Positions 25,124-33,825 of a stretch of 64,000 bases of DNA are shown here, piece after piece. The position numbers and the translations under genes were made by a program. Every line of letters begins with the position of its first letter. Position 1 is the stretch's first letter. Source of the stretch: JAJXZJ01 sp050012855 (GTDB taxonomy: Bacteria; Verrucomicrobiota; Verrucomicrobiia; Limisphaerales; J093); the NCBI GenBank assembly GCA_050012855.1, contig JBEKGJ010000015.1, positions 25,093 through 89,092 on the forward strand, given 5' to 3'. The notes under the pieces were generated by a model. The model had not been told where the DNA came from. It saw nothing but the letters and a program-made list of their open reading frames with translations, and made no database searches.

Positions 25124-25999
25124 CTACTTCTGCTTCACGTCGAGGTTCTGCTTAAGTTCCTCGGCGGTCACGGTCGAGGCCACGCCGCCGGGCGGCACTT
25201 CGGCGCCAGCGACCCACACCAGAGCGTTGAGCACGATCTTCCGAAAGTTTCCGTCGCCCCAGTTGGTGTGGAAATGGCCGCCGGTGAAGCCGAAGGCGCG
25301 GCCGCCGGCCGGACCGTTGGCCACCCACATCATCACCTCATCGCGGCCCTTGTTCGCCTGGATGTGCGGATATGGACCCGCGGGCCAGACGTAGGGACCG
25401 TCACGCACGGCGTCGGACGGTTTCGCCACGAGAATCGGCGTGATGCCTTTCATGTCCGGCCGCCAGCGCAGGTTGAAATACCACTCGTCGCGGATCGCGA
25501 ACGGTTTCAAGCCGCGCGTAACCGGATGCTCGGGAAACGCGCGATAATCCGGGGACCACATCGGGTTGCAGGAATAACGGTCCTCGTAATACCCGCCGAC
25601 CCAACTGAGGAACTCCGGACCGCCCTTGTCCTTGGGGACCTCGCAGGCGTAGTGCATGACGCCAAAGCCGACACCTTTCTCGATCAACCCTTGCAGCAGC
25701 TTTGCGCGATCGCCCTGGATCGCCGGGTGACCGCCACCGCCGTCCGAGTAGATGACGACGGCGTTGGCGCCATCGAAGGCGCTGTCGCTGTCCGGCCAGC
25801 CGTTGGTGTAAACATTCACCTGCAGGCCCGGCACGCCGGTGAGGCAGTTCTGCAACAGCAGCGCGCCGGCGCGGAATTCGTGTTGGCCGGGAGGATGACT
25901 GGGCTTGCCGGCGATGAGGACCAGCTTGTGGTCGGTCGCCCGGCCGCTGAGCAGGGAGCTGGCGAGGAGCGCCACGAAGACAACCAGGGTTCGTTTCAT
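25124..25999 (-). CDS. Secreted ThuA-domain protein, paralogue 2
   Basis: 291 residues with signal peptide MKRTLVVFVALLASSLLSGR. The ThuA fold (class I glutamine-amidotransferase-like) is shown by KLVLIAGKPSHPPGQHEFRA, AVVIYSDGGGGHPAIQGD, GVGFGVMHYACEVP and GFTGGHFHTNWGDGNFRK. ThuA domains occur with trehalose or sugar-polymer enzymes, and their reaction is unsettled. It is 31 bp downstream of a clear paralogue (26031-26984), sharing almost every motif, and 1.1 kb downstream of a sugar isomerase-like gene on the same strand, so the three probably form one operon for sugar metabolism. Confidence 0.85.
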   Translation of the reverse strand: MKRTLVVFVALLASSLLSGRATDHKLVLIAGKPSHPPGQHEFRAGALLLQNCLTGVPGLQVNVYTNGWPDSDSAFDGANAVVIYSDGGGGHPAIQGDRAKLLQGLIEKGVGFGVMHYACEVPKDKGGPEFLSWVGGYYEDRYSCNPMWSPDYRAFPEHPVTRGLKPFAIRDEWYFNLRWRPDMKGITPILVAKPSDAVRDGPYVWPAGPYPHIQANKGRDEVMMWVANGPAGGRAFGFTGGHFHTNWGDGNFRKIVLNALVWVAGAEVPPGGVASTVTAEELKQNLDVKQK

Positions 26000-26030
26000 A
26001 CGGCCAACATCGGCAGGGGCGGAAAGCCGG

Positions 26031-26984
26031 TCAACGGCCTTTCGGGTCGAGGTTCGCCTTCAGTTCCTCGGCGGTGACCGTGGACTGCACGCCGTTGGCG
26101 GGCACGTCGGCCCCGGCGATCCAGAGAATCGCGTTGAGCACGAGGCGGCGGGAGTTTTCGTCGCCCCAGTTCTTGTGGTAATGCCCGCCGGTGAAGCCAA
26201 AGCCGCGGTTCGATAGAAGTCCGTAGCGTTTGGCCATGCGTTCGTCCATGAAGCCATGAGGTTCATACGCCCACATCATCACCTGGGGCACGCCGTTCTT
26301 CACCTCTTCGCGCACCGCGGGATTGCCCTCATGCGGGCCGTCCGGGCGGTCCATCGTGCTGGCCGGCGCCACGGCCACCAGGATCGGCATCAGGCCCACC
26401 TTGTTCGTGGTGAAGCGCATGTGAAAATACCACTCGTCATAAATCTTATACGGCTCGATGCCGCGCGTAATGGGGTGGGTGGGGAACTTGGTGAAATCGG
26501 CCGTCCACGTCGGGTTCACCGACCAGTTGGCCTCGAAATAACCGCCGTTCCATTGCAGAAACTCGCCGCCACCACGATTCGCCGGGACTTCGACGGCGTA
26601 GTGAATGGCGCCAAAGCCGACTCCCTTTTGCAGGATCGCGCCCAGGGTTTTCAGCCGGTCGTCCTGGATGAACGGATGACCGTCGCCGCCATCGGAATAC
26701 ACCACGATGGCTTTGGCGTCGTTGAAGACGCTGACATCCGCTGGCCAGCCGTTGCTGACGACGACGGCGTTGATGCCGGGCACCTGGTTGAGGCATTTCT
26801 GCAACAGCAGGCAACCGGCGCGGTGCTCGTGCTCGCCCGGGCCGTGGCTGGGCGGGCCGGCGACGAGGACGATTTTCCGAGTCGCGGTTGCGGGGCCTTG
26901 GGCCAGCGCGGCCAGGCTCCAGTTGAGGGCGGCGGCGCCCAATGCAAGCGCCAGGACCAACCGTTTCATATTCATAGCTGTCAT
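26031..26984 (-). CDS. Secreted ThuA-domain protein, paralogue 1
   Basis: 317 residues; ATG 26984 or the in-frame ATG at 26972 (MNMKRLVLALALGAAALN is the signal region). Motifs parallel the next gene: KIVLVAGPPSHGPGEHEHRA, AIVVYSDGGDGHPFIQDD, GVGFGAIHYAVEVPANRGG, GFTGGHYHKNWGDENSRR and the shared ending VTAEELKANLD. It is slightly longer than its paralogue because of an insert near APASTMDRPDGPHEGN. Together the pair look like a tandem duplication that has diverged in substrate. Confidence 0.85.
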   Translation of the reverse strand: MTAMNMKRLVLALALGAAALNWSLAALAQGPATATRKIVLVAGPPSHGPGEHEHRAGCLLLQKCLNQVPGINAVVVSNGWPADVSVFNDAKAIVVYSDGGDGHPFIQDDRLKTLGAILQKGVGFGAIHYAVEVPANRGGGEFLQWNGGYFEANWSVNPTWTADFTKFPTHPITRGIEPYKIYDEWYFHMRFTTNKVGLMPILVAVAPASTMDRPDGPHEGNPAVREEVKNGVPQVMMWAYEPHGFMDERMAKRYGLLSNRGFGFTGGHYHKNWGDENSRRLVLNAILWIAGADVPANGVQSTVTAEELKANLDPKGR

Positions 26985-27088
26985 CCTTAATCGGTTCGGT
27001 GTTTTGGGGTGGGCTCGAAGAACATCCGGGGCCGAGGTCTTTTGCCGGCGCCCGGATGCAACCCTGGTTCGGGCAGGAGGGCTTCGGC

Positions 27089-27934
27089 CTAGGCCAGCTT
27101 CCGCTTGAGGAACTTGACGCCTTTGACCGCGATTTCATCACGGCTCGGCTCCATCTGGCGCCAGATTGCCGCCGCTTTGGCGATGACCTTGACGTCCTGC
27201 GTGAAACTCTCGATGACCACGTCGCCGTCGTATTTGATCTGCTTGAGCGCCTTGGCGATGCCATCCCAGTCAATGTGGTCGTTGCCCGGCGTGCCGCGGT
27301 CGCAGCCGCAGGCGTGGAAGTGGGCAAGGAGTTTGCCGCAGCGTTTCACCGCGTCGGGCTGGTTCTTCTCCTCGATGTTCAGGTGGAACGTGTCGTAATG
27401 CAGCTTGAGCACCGGGCTGCCCACGTCCTTGATCATCTTGAGGGCCTGGTCAATGGTGTTGATGAAGTCGGTCTCGAACCGGTTCAGCGGTTCCATGCAG
27501 ATTTGCAGACCGCGCTTTTGGGCGTATTTACAGAGCGTCTTGAGGTTCTTGACCACTGTCTTCCACTGCTTCTTGTATTCGTCGGGCGGCACGGCCTCGG
27601 CGCGCCCCACGGCGGAATAAACCGGCCCGATCAGCGACGGACAGCCCAGCACGACCATCTGGTCCATGACCGCCTTCATGTAATCCATCGCGTTTTTCTG
27701 CGCCTCGGGCGTGCCGCGCAGGTCGCGATCCGGTCCCAGACAGGCGCAGGCCGAGCCGCAGACCAGGCCGGCCTTGTCGAGTTCCGCCTTCACGAAGGCC
27801 GGATCAATGTGCGATGGGTCTTCAATGGCGATCTCGACGGTTTCAAACCCCCACTTTTTGAAGGTCGGGAAAAGTCTGGTGCTGTCGTTGGTGAACGGGG
27901 ACGTGAACAGGAAGGTATTGATGCCAAATCTCAT
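27089..27934 (-). CDS. Sugar phosphate isomerase/epimerase (xylose isomerase-like TIM barrel)
   Basis: 281 residues from ATG 27934 (MRFGINTFLFTSPFTNDSTR). The frame is open much further upstream but without coding character. Blocks GFETVEIAIEDP, QICMEPLNRFETDFINT (metal-binding Glu), VLKLHYDTFHLNIEE, HACGCDRGTPGNDHIDW and DVVIESFTQDV match the D-psicose/D-tagatose 3-epimerase-like group of AP endonuclease family 2 proteins. The exact sugar is not predictable. It heads the likely operon with the two ThuA genes. Confidence 0.87.
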   Translation of the reverse strand: MRFGINTFLFTSPFTNDSTRLFPTFKKWGFETVEIAIEDPSHIDPAFVKAELDKAGLVCGSACACLGPDRDLRGTPEAQKNAMDYMKAVMDQMVVLGCPSLIGPVYSAVGRAEAVPPDEYKKQWKTVVKNLKTLCKYAQKRGLQICMEPLNRFETDFINTIDQALKMIKDVGSPVLKLHYDTFHLNIEEKNQPDAVKRCGKLLAHFHACGCDRGTPGNDHIDWDGIAKALKQIKYDGDVVIESFTQDVKVIAKAAAIWRQMEPSRDEIAVKGVKFLKRKLA

Positions 27935-28060
27935 AACAGGTCTTGTTTCGATTGAGGCTAGTTCAACCCGCTTTCGTGTCAAAGTTTTTCGCTGCTTCGC
28001 GACGGGCGGGGCTGGCGACGGCGGTTGCCCGTGCCCGCCGGGATGGGCTAGGCTGGGCCC

Positions 28061-29005
28061 GTGGCAAAAACCGATTACGTCGAACTCGGCAGCGGTGAGC
28101 GCCTGGCGATCCTCTACGAAGACCGCGCGGTGCTGGCGCTCGACAAGCCGCCCGGCTGGATGCTCGTTCCTTTCACCTGGCAGCGCACGAACCGGAACCT
28201 CCACGCCGCGCTCGAGTCGAGCCTGGCCAGCGGCGCCTTCTGGGCCCGCTCGCGCAACCTGCGCTTCCTGCGTCACGTTCACCGGCTCGACGCCGAAACC
28301 AGCGGCGTCCTGCTGTTCGCCCGGAGCCGGGGCGCGCTGGAGACCTATGGCCGCCTCTTCGAGTCGCGGCAGATGGAAAAAACTTATCTCGCGGTGGTCG
28401 CCGGCATTCCGAGAGCCACGACCTGGACCTGCCGGCTCGCGCTGGGGCCTGATCCGGCTGCGATCGGGCGCATCAAGGTGGACGCCCGGAACGGCAAGTC
28501 GGCAGAAACGGACTTCCGGGTGCTCGCCACGCGCACCGATCCCCGGCACGGTCCGGTGGCGTTGATCGAAGGGCTTCCGTTCACCGGCCGCACCCACCAG
28601 ATTCGCGTCCATCTTGCGGCGGCGGGCCATCCGGTGCTCGGTGACTCGCTCTACGGTGGGGCGGTGGCGAGCGACGAACGGCGTGGCGCCGCGGAACCGG
28701 CGTGGAAAACGTCCGCCGCCAACGTGGCGTTTCCGCTGGCCTTGCGCGCCGTGCGGCTGGCGTACCGCGATCCCTTCACGCAACGACCCGTGGAGATTCT
28801 CGCGCCCACGGAGGCATTCCTGCGCACATTCGGTTTTGCGGGGGCTGCGACAACTCAGCGCGCTGGACCTGCAATCTCAAAAGCTGAGTCAGACGGGCAG
28901 ACCCAAGCCGGCCGGAAGGCGTTGCCGGCGTTGCCGCTGCGGCATGGGCGAAAGCTTGGGGCGGCGTCCGAGCGAAAAGGGGACGCAGGTGATTTGCGGA
29001 AGTGA
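28061..29005 (+). CDS. RluA-family RNA pseudouridine synthase
   Basis: 314 residues from GTG 28061. RHVHRLDAETSGVLLFARS contains the catalytic aspartate of the HRLDxxTSG motif; EKTYLAVVAG and PFTGRTHQIRVHLAAAGHPV are the other hallmarks. It isomerises uridine to pseudouridine in rRNA or tRNA; without an S4 domain the target site cannot be guessed. The last about 45 residues (after FGFAGAATTQ) are low-complexity and beyond the usual end, so the native stop may have been lost. It is divergent from the isomerase gene. Confidence 0.85.
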   Translation: MAKTDYVELGSGERLAILYEDRAVLALDKPPGWMLVPFTWQRTNRNLHAALESSLASGAFWARSRNLRFLRHVHRLDAETSGVLLFARSRGALETYGRLFESRQMEKTYLAVVAGIPRATTWTCRLALGPDPAAIGRIKVDARNGKSAETDFRVLATRTDPRHGPVALIEGLPFTGRTHQIRVHLAAAGHPVLGDSLYGGAVASDERRGAAEPAWKTSAANVAFPLALRAVRLAYRDPFTQRPVEILAPTEAFLRTFGFAGAATTQRAGPAISKAESDGQTQAGRKALPALPLRHGRKLGAASERKGDAGDLRK

Positions 29006-29427
29006 CCCGGTTTGGGCTGCGCCACGGCGGGTTACTCGGCACGAGTTTCGGTTCATGCAGGCTCCGGGTGGGCGTGCGACCGCTGGGCGCAAGCATTCCT
29101 GTGAACCACGGCGACACCCGGCCTGCTGATCGGTTGCAGCGCGACGTTCTTTGCCTCGTTCGCCGGGATCGCATGGAAACCACCCGAGCGAGAAGGCAAA
29201 GCACCTTGCCTGTTTCACAATACGTTTATTATCAATAATCAAAAGGACTGGATGCCGCCGCCAGTGCGCAGTTTATATTTTGCGCAATAGAATCATTGCA
29301 TGGAACTGCGCATCGGTTCACCGGCGAGCTGCCTTTCCCCGCCGCCACCGCCGCAAACTGTTCCCCCTGCCAGTAGGAAATCGTAAGCCGGGTTCGCGGG
29401 CGGACCCTGACGCGGCCGCGCGGAAAC
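29006..29427. other. Intergenic, no gene seen
   Basis: No frame with coding character. Around 29220-29245 there is an A/T-rich patch with a short inverted repeat (TTATTATCAATAA). The remainder is GC-rich and featureless. Confidence 0.5.
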
Positions 29428-29805
29428 TCAGCCCATCACCGTCACGCCGTATTTCTCGAAGTGCCCGTCTGTCGTCACCACCGTCAGGTCGTGCAGTTTG
29501 GCCGCCGCGATGATGAAACGGTCGCACGGGTCGTTGTGGATCGGTGGCAGTCCGGCGGCGGCAATGGCGACATTCAATTCGAGCGGGAGCACCGCCAGTC
29601 CATGGTGTTCGACCACATTCTCAAACCATGCCAGTGGCGGAGCGGGCAGCTTCAGCTTTCCTTTGGCCACCTTGATGGCGATTTCAAAACCGCTGATGGC
29701 CGAAACATAAACCGCCGGCGCCTCGTTGATCGCCTTGCGCGCGGAGCGGCCCAGTTTCTTTTGGCCGCTGGCCAGCCAGAGCAGGGCGCAGGTATCGAGA
29801 ATCAT
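29428..29805 (-). CDS. PIN-domain toxin, VapC-like
   Basis: 125 residues from ATG 29805, whose bases overlap the antitoxin stop (ATGA). MILDTCALLWLASGQ carries the first aspartate; AISGFEIAIKVAKGKLKLP is typical of the PhdYefM-linked VapC subgroup; PPIHNDPCDRFIIAAAKLHD holds the later acidic residues, and LTVVTTDGHFEKY closes the fold. A predicted RNase toxin. A fragment of a second, closely related gene lies at 30355-30430. Confidence 0.87.
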   Translation of the reverse strand: MILDTCALLWLASGQKKLGRSARKAINEAPAVYVSAISGFEIAIKVAKGKLKLPAPPLAWFENVVEHHGLAVLPLELNVAIAAAGLPPIHNDPCDRFIIAAAKLHDLTVVTTDGHFEKYGVTVMG

Positions 29806-30071
29806 CGCGCCGCCTCCGGCCATTCATCGTCGGAAAGCGGTTCCACCGGGTCGTATCCGATTTCGATCCGGCTCAATACGGGATGTGCCTTGAGCCGGTT
29901 CGTCCGGCGGTGGGGCACCAGATCGGCGACCGGTTTGCCATTGCGGCAGATGACGATGAAGTCGCCGTCCTCTTCCAGCGTGGCCAGCAGGCGGGAGAAG
30001 TTGGTTTTCGCCGCGTGAACATTCACGGTTTTCACGGCAGCAATATTAGTCCGGTTAGTCCAGTTAGTCAA
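29802..30071 (-). CDS. Phd/YefM-family antitoxin
   Basis: 89 residues from ATG 30071; the GTG at 30035 (VKTVNVHAAKTNFSRLLATL) gives the canonical family start and may be the true one. EEDGDFIVICRNGKPVADLV is the Phd/YefM DNA-binding domain core, and the acidic tail (EPLSDDEWPEAAR) probably covers the toxin. The stop overlaps the toxin start by four bases, the usual coupling. It probably represses its own promoter. Confidence 0.82.
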   Translation of the reverse strand: MTNWTNRTNIAAVKTVNVHAAKTNFSRLLATLEEDGDFIVICRNGKPVADLVPHRRTNRLKAHPVLSRIEIGYDPVEPLSDDEWPEAAR

Positions 30072-30164
30072 CGGACGGGTGGTGTTTCTATTCGGTGAGG
30101 CTCTGACGAGCCGGAAAGAAGTTCAGAGTTTCAAGTTTCAAGTTTGAAGTGTTCAGCCCCACCA

Positions 30165-30265
30165 GAGAATTGCGAGTTTTGAGTTGTGAGTACGCGAGGG
30201 TTCGTGACGTCGGCGTGCGAGGTTTGCCGCGACCCAACTCCGGCCGCTCAACTCTCAACTCACCA
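30165..30265 (+). repeat. Dispersed intergenic repeat, copy 2
   Basis: Contains GAATTGCGAGTTTTGAGTT, GAGGGTTCGTGACGTCGG, GTGCGAGGTTTGCCGCGAC and CTCAACTCTCAACTC in the same order as the minus-strand copy at 1030-1235. A shorter relative (GAGTTTTCAAGTTTGAAGT) occurs at about 13598. Confidence 0.55.
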
Positions 30266-30354
30266 CCCTCTCAACCTGCCCGCCGGCTCGCGGGGACGCC
30301 CCACCAGCCATACGAAGTTGATAAACTGCCGACGGGTGGGCGGTGTGAGCCTGG

Positions 30355-30430
30355 GGAGGCAGCGACGATGAAACGGTCGCCGGGGTCGTTGTGGATCGGT
30401 GCCAGTTCCTCGGCGGCGAGGGGCTGACGA
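30355..30430 (-). pseudogene. VapC-like toxin fragment
   Basis: The minus strand encodes EELAPIHNDPGDRFIVAA, nearly the same as PPIHNDPCDRFIIAA of the intact toxin at 29428-29805, and the DNA is alike over about 60 bases (ATGAAACGGTCGC and GGGTCGTTGTGGATCGGTG in both). Both sides are cut off. It is the remnant of a second toxin-antitoxin unit next to rnc. Confidence 0.65.
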
Positions 30431-30461
30431 TTTCGCACACTTCCGCTCTCCGGCGACCTGG

Positions 30462-31166
30462 TCAGCCGGGGCCGGCCGCCTCGGCGCGGAGGCGGGTGAG
30501 CGCGGCCAGGGCCGCCTGGCTTTCGGCGTCCTTCTTGCTCTTGCCGGTGCCGCGGCCCAGTTCGATGCCGCGGTGATAGACCGCGCATTCGAAGACGCGG
30601 TCGTGGTCCGGTCCGCTGGCGCGCTCGACGTTGTAGCTCGGGGTCTCGGCCGAACCGGCCTGCAGCATTTCCTGGAGCTCGCCCTTCGGATTCTCCAGGG
30701 CTGGCGTGCCGGCAATGAGAGCGAACTGGTCGGCAAAGCGCCGCAGGACGAACTCCCGGGCCGCCTCGAAACCGTTGTCGAGGAAGATCGCGCCGACCAC
30801 CGCCTCGAAGGCATCGGCCAGGGCGGAGGGGCGGTCGCGGCCGCCCTGCTGTTCCTCCCCGCGGCTGAGCGTCAGATGGCGGCCCAGGTTGAGTTGCCGG
30901 CTTTGTTCGGAGAGGGAACGGCGGTTGGCGAGGCGGGCGCGCGCCTTGGTCAACTGGCCTTCGCCGAAATCCGGAAACTGCTCGTAAAGGGCGCGGGTGA
31001 GGATCAGTTGGAGCACGGCGTCGCCGAGGAACTCGAGGCGCTGGTTGTGCTTGACGCCGGCGCCGTGCTCATGAGCGACCGAGGGGTGCGTGAGCGCCAG
31101 GCGCAGCAACTCTTCGTCGCGGAAGAGGCATCCGAGCTCCTGCTGCAGTTGGCGCAAGTCGCCCAC
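30462..31166 (-). CDS. rnc: Ribonuclease III
   Basis: 234 residues. The RNase III signature QRLEFLGDAVLQLILTRALY (catalytic Glu and Asp) and ADAFEAVVGAIFLDNGFEAA are complete, followed by a C-terminal double-strand RNA-binding domain (NPKGELQEMLQ through KSKKDAESQAALAAL). It processes rRNA precursors and structured mRNAs. Its start is 12 bp after the stop of the zinc-ribbon gene upstream, with which it is probably co-transcribed. Confidence 0.95.
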   Translation of the reverse strand: MGDLRQLQQELGCLFRDEELLRLALTHPSVAHEHGAGVKHNQRLEFLGDAVLQLILTRALYEQFPDFGEGQLTKARARLANRRSLSEQSRQLNLGRHLTLSRGEEQQGGRDRPSALADAFEAVVGAIFLDNGFEAAREFVLRRFADQFALIAGTPALENPKGELQEMLQAGSAETPSYNVERASGPDHDRVFECAVYHRGIELGRGTGKSKKDAESQAALAALTRLRAEAAGPG

Positions 31167-31178
31167 GGTGCTGGCGGT

Positions 31179-31844
31179 TCAGGTGGCGGGGTCGGTCGCG
31201 GCGGCGGCCGATGCCGGCTCGACGGGTGTCGCCACGGTTTCGGAGGTTGGTTCCGCGGTGGCGTCAGCCGGGGTGGCGGCAGCTTCGGCAGCGGCCTCAA
31301 CCGGATCGCTGGGAGCGGCGGCGGCGGCCGGCGGCGGGTTCAGGCCGTGTTCGAGCAATTGCGCGACGTCGCGCTGGACGGCCTCAAGCTGGTTGAGTTG
31401 CAGCGCCGGATCGGGGATGGTGAACACGTCGCCCGACTTGGGGTGTTCATAGACAAGAACGCGCCGGCCGTCGGTCACTTGCTGGTCGCGAACGCGCAAC
31501 AGGCGTTTGCGTTCGAGCATGACCGCGAGGATGAACACGGCGCCGGCGTGGCGGGGATCGTTCAGGGTGACGAGCTTGCGCAGGAGCGTTTCGGCGGTGT
31601 CCTTCTGGATGGGATCCGGCGCGCCGGGCGGCGGGACTTCAAACACGCCCTGCCAGTGGGAGACGAAGCCCTTCCGGTTGTTGGCGGCCTGCGAAAATTG
31701 CCCGTCCCAGCAGCCCGCGCAGACATCGAACCGGTGGTACTCGCCGCGCTGGTCGAAAAGCAGCGTGTGAAAAGGTTCGCCGTGCTTGAACCCGTGGCCG
31801 CACTCCTGACAGGCGTGGGCGCGGGACTGGATGTTCCATTCCAT
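31179..31844 (-). CDS. Zinc-ribbon protein of unknown function upstream of rnc
   Basis: 221 residues from ATG 31844 (MEWNIQSRAHACQECGHGFK), preferred because the upstream extension is not protein-like. Two CxxC pairs, CQEC and CAGC (in DVCAGCWDG), should hold one zinc ion. The middle (KDTAETLLRKLVTLNDPRHA, AVMLERKRLLRV) is helical. The last about 50 residues are an Ala/Pro/Thr-rich tail, low in complexity. It is a conserved-looking type of hypothetical protein; no reaction is known to me. Operon with rnc. Confidence 0.72.
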   Translation of the reverse strand: MEWNIQSRAHACQECGHGFKHGEPFHTLLFDQRGEYHRFDVCAGCWDGQFSQAANNRKGFVSHWQGVFEVPPPGAPDPIQKDTAETLLRKLVTLNDPRHAGAVFILAVMLERKRLLRVRDQQVTDGRRVLVYEHPKSGDVFTIPDPALQLNQLEAVQRDVAQLLEHGLNPPPAAAAAPSDPVEAAAEAAATPADATAEPTSETVATPVEPASAAAATDPAT

Positions 31845-32052
31845 GATGCGGTGACGGCGCGGGCGGGACAGGAACCGGATGGAACCGGCGGTTGCGGGAG
31901 CGGACCTCCCGGCGTCGGTGCCCATTCGGTAAGCGCTGCCGCTGACGGACTCCATCCCCTGCCAGCGCGCCAACCAGATCGAAGTATCTGCTGCCGGCGC
32001 GGTAATTCAATCCCAAATCCGGCCCGCTAAACCGCGCGCGTCGCTGGCCGGT

Positions 32053-33291
32053 TCAACGGCGGCGGCGCTTGGTGGGGCCGAAGTAATAGCCGCCGCTCAG
32101 CCGCACGCCCCGGGCGCGACCGACCTCGTTCCGTTGCTGGCTCGGTTTGCCTTCGTCGAAGAGAGCCGTATACTCATAGTTGAAGTCGGCGAGCTTGGTG
32201 CGCTCGATCTTCCGGCCGATAAACCGCTCGATGGCATTGACGTGCGGGGCGTCCTCCGCCGTCATGATGGTCATCGCGTCGCCGGTGGCCAGGGCCCGGC
32301 CGGTGCGGCCGATGCGGTGGACGTAATCCTCCGGGTGCTGGGGCACGTCGTAGTTGATGACGTGGCTGACCTCCAGGATATCCAGCCCGCGGGCGGCGAT
32401 GTCGGTGGCGACGAGGAGTTCGTAGCGGCCCTCGCGGAAGCCGCGAAGCGCCTCCTCGCGCTCGCGCTGGGTGCGGTTCGAATGCAGCACGGCCACGGAG
32501 TAGTTGTTGCGTTTGAGCGTCTGGGCCACGCGGTCGGCGCCGTGCTTGGTCCGGCAGAAGACGATCGCGGATTCGTAATTGGTTCGTTTCAGCAATTCGC
32601 GAAGCAGGTCGGCCTTTTGCGCCACGGCAATGGGGTAGAACGCATGCCGCACGGTGGACGCGGGCGCGCGCCGTGCGCCGATCTCAATTGTCTGGGGGGC
32701 TTTCATCGCCCATTGAATGAGCGATTCGATCTCCATCGGGATCGTGGCGGAGAAAAGCGAGGTATGGCGGGCGCGCGGGCATTTGTCGAGGATCCGCCGC
32801 ACGTCGGGCAGGAACCCCATGTCGAGCATCCGGTCGGCTTCATCGAGCACGAGGTACTTCACGCGATCGAGCTGGACGGTGCCCCGGCCGAGGTGGTCCA
32901 GCAACCGGCCGGGCGTGGCCACGAGCACGTCCAGCCCCCGGCGCAACGCGTCCAACTGCGGGCCATAGCCAACGCCGCCGAACACCACCGCCACAGTCAG
33001 TTTCGTAAACCGGGCCAGGTCGCGGAAGGCGGTTTCGACCTGCGCGGCGAGTTCGCGGGTCGGTTCGAGCACGAGTACGCGCGGTCCCGGCGCGTGTTCG
33101 CCAAGCTGGGACAGAATGGGCAGGGCGAAGGCCGCGGTCTTGCCCGTGCCGGTCTGCGCGCTGCCGATCACGTCCTTCCCGTCCAAGATCAAGGGGATGG
33201 TGCGGAGTTGAATCGGCGTCGGCGTGACGTAACCCATGGCGCGAACGCCATCCAGAACCGGTTTGGTGAGCCCCAACTTAACGAAAGGCAT
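32053..33291 (-). CDS. DEAD-box RNA helicase, RhlE-like
   Basis: 412 residues from ATG 33291 (MPFVKLGLTKPVLDGVRAMG). Motifs: Q motif TPTPIQLRTIP, I AQTGTGKTA, Ia PTRELAAQ, Ib TPGRLLDHL, II VLDEADRMLDMGF, III SATIP, IV AIVFCRTKHGADR, V ATDIAARGLDI and VI HRIGRTGRA. A basic C-terminus (QQRNEVGRARGVR, TKRRRR) is like RhlE or RhlB. It unwinds short RNA duplexes in ribosome assembly or mRNA decay. Monocistronic by spacing. Confidence 0.93.
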   Translation of the reverse strand: MPFVKLGLTKPVLDGVRAMGYVTPTPIQLRTIPLILDGKDVIGSAQTGTGKTAAFALPILSQLGEHAPGPRVLVLEPTRELAAQVETAFRDLARFTKLTVAVVFGGVGYGPQLDALRRGLDVLVATPGRLLDHLGRGTVQLDRVKYLVLDEADRMLDMGFLPDVRRILDKCPRARHTSLFSATIPMEIESLIQWAMKAPQTIEIGARRAPASTVRHAFYPIAVAQKADLLRELLKRTNYESAIVFCRTKHGADRVAQTLKRNNYSVAVLHSNRTQREREEALRGFREGRYELLVATDIAARGLDILEVSHVINYDVPQHPEDYVHRIGRTGRALATGDAMTIMTAEDAPHVNAIERFIGRKIERTKLADFNYEYTALFDEGKPSQQRNEVGRARGVRLSGGYYFGPTKRRRR

Positions 33292-33391
33292 GACGCAGCT
33301 TAGCACGCCCGGTTGCGAGGGAAAGTAAATTGCCGCGACCGGGCGGCGGCTTCCGCTTTCGCGTTGCTTCATGCGGCGTTATCATCCCCGC

Positions 33392-33811
33392 ATGGCAGCG
33401 AACTACTGGCTCGTGAAACAGGAACCGGAAGCTTATGCCTGGTCCGACCTGGTCCGGGAGGGCGAAACGGCGTGGACCGGCGTGCGGAATTTCCAGGCGC
33501 GAAACCACCTTCGGGCGATGCGCCGCGGCGATCTGGTCCTGTTCTACCATAGCGTAAGCGAGAAGCGAATCGTGGGGCTGGCCCGGGTCACTCGTCCGGC
33601 GTATCCCGATCCCACCGCCACCGAGGGCGACTGGTCGGCGGTGGATCTGGCGCCGGTCAAGCCGCTGCGCGAGCCGGTGACGCTGGAGACGATCAAGGCG
33701 GACCCCGCCCTGGCTGGCCTGCCGTTGCTCCGGCAGTCGCGGCTTTCGGTGGTACCGGTCACACCCCAACAGTTTGACCGGCTGCTGGAACATGGCCGGA
33801 CGAGCTGCTGA
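33392..33811 (+). CDS. EVE-domain protein
   Basis: 139 residues from ATG 33392. NYWLVKQEPEAYAWSDLVRE, TAWTGVRNFQARNHLRAMRR and GDLVLFYHSVSEKRIVGLAR are diagnostic of the EVE domain (thymocyte nuclear protein 1 type), a PUA-like fold thought to read modified bases in DNA or RNA. EVE genes are often part of modification or restriction systems, but this stand-alone, housekeeping-like form is common. No operon partner on its strand. Confidence 0.9.
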   Translation: MAANYWLVKQEPEAYAWSDLVREGETAWTGVRNFQARNHLRAMRRGDLVLFYHSVSEKRIVGLARVTRPAYPDPTATEGDWSAVDLAPVKPLREPVTLETIKADPALAGLPLLRQSRLSVVPVTPQQFDRLLEHGRTSC

Positions 33812-33825
33812 CGCACGCCTCCTCG

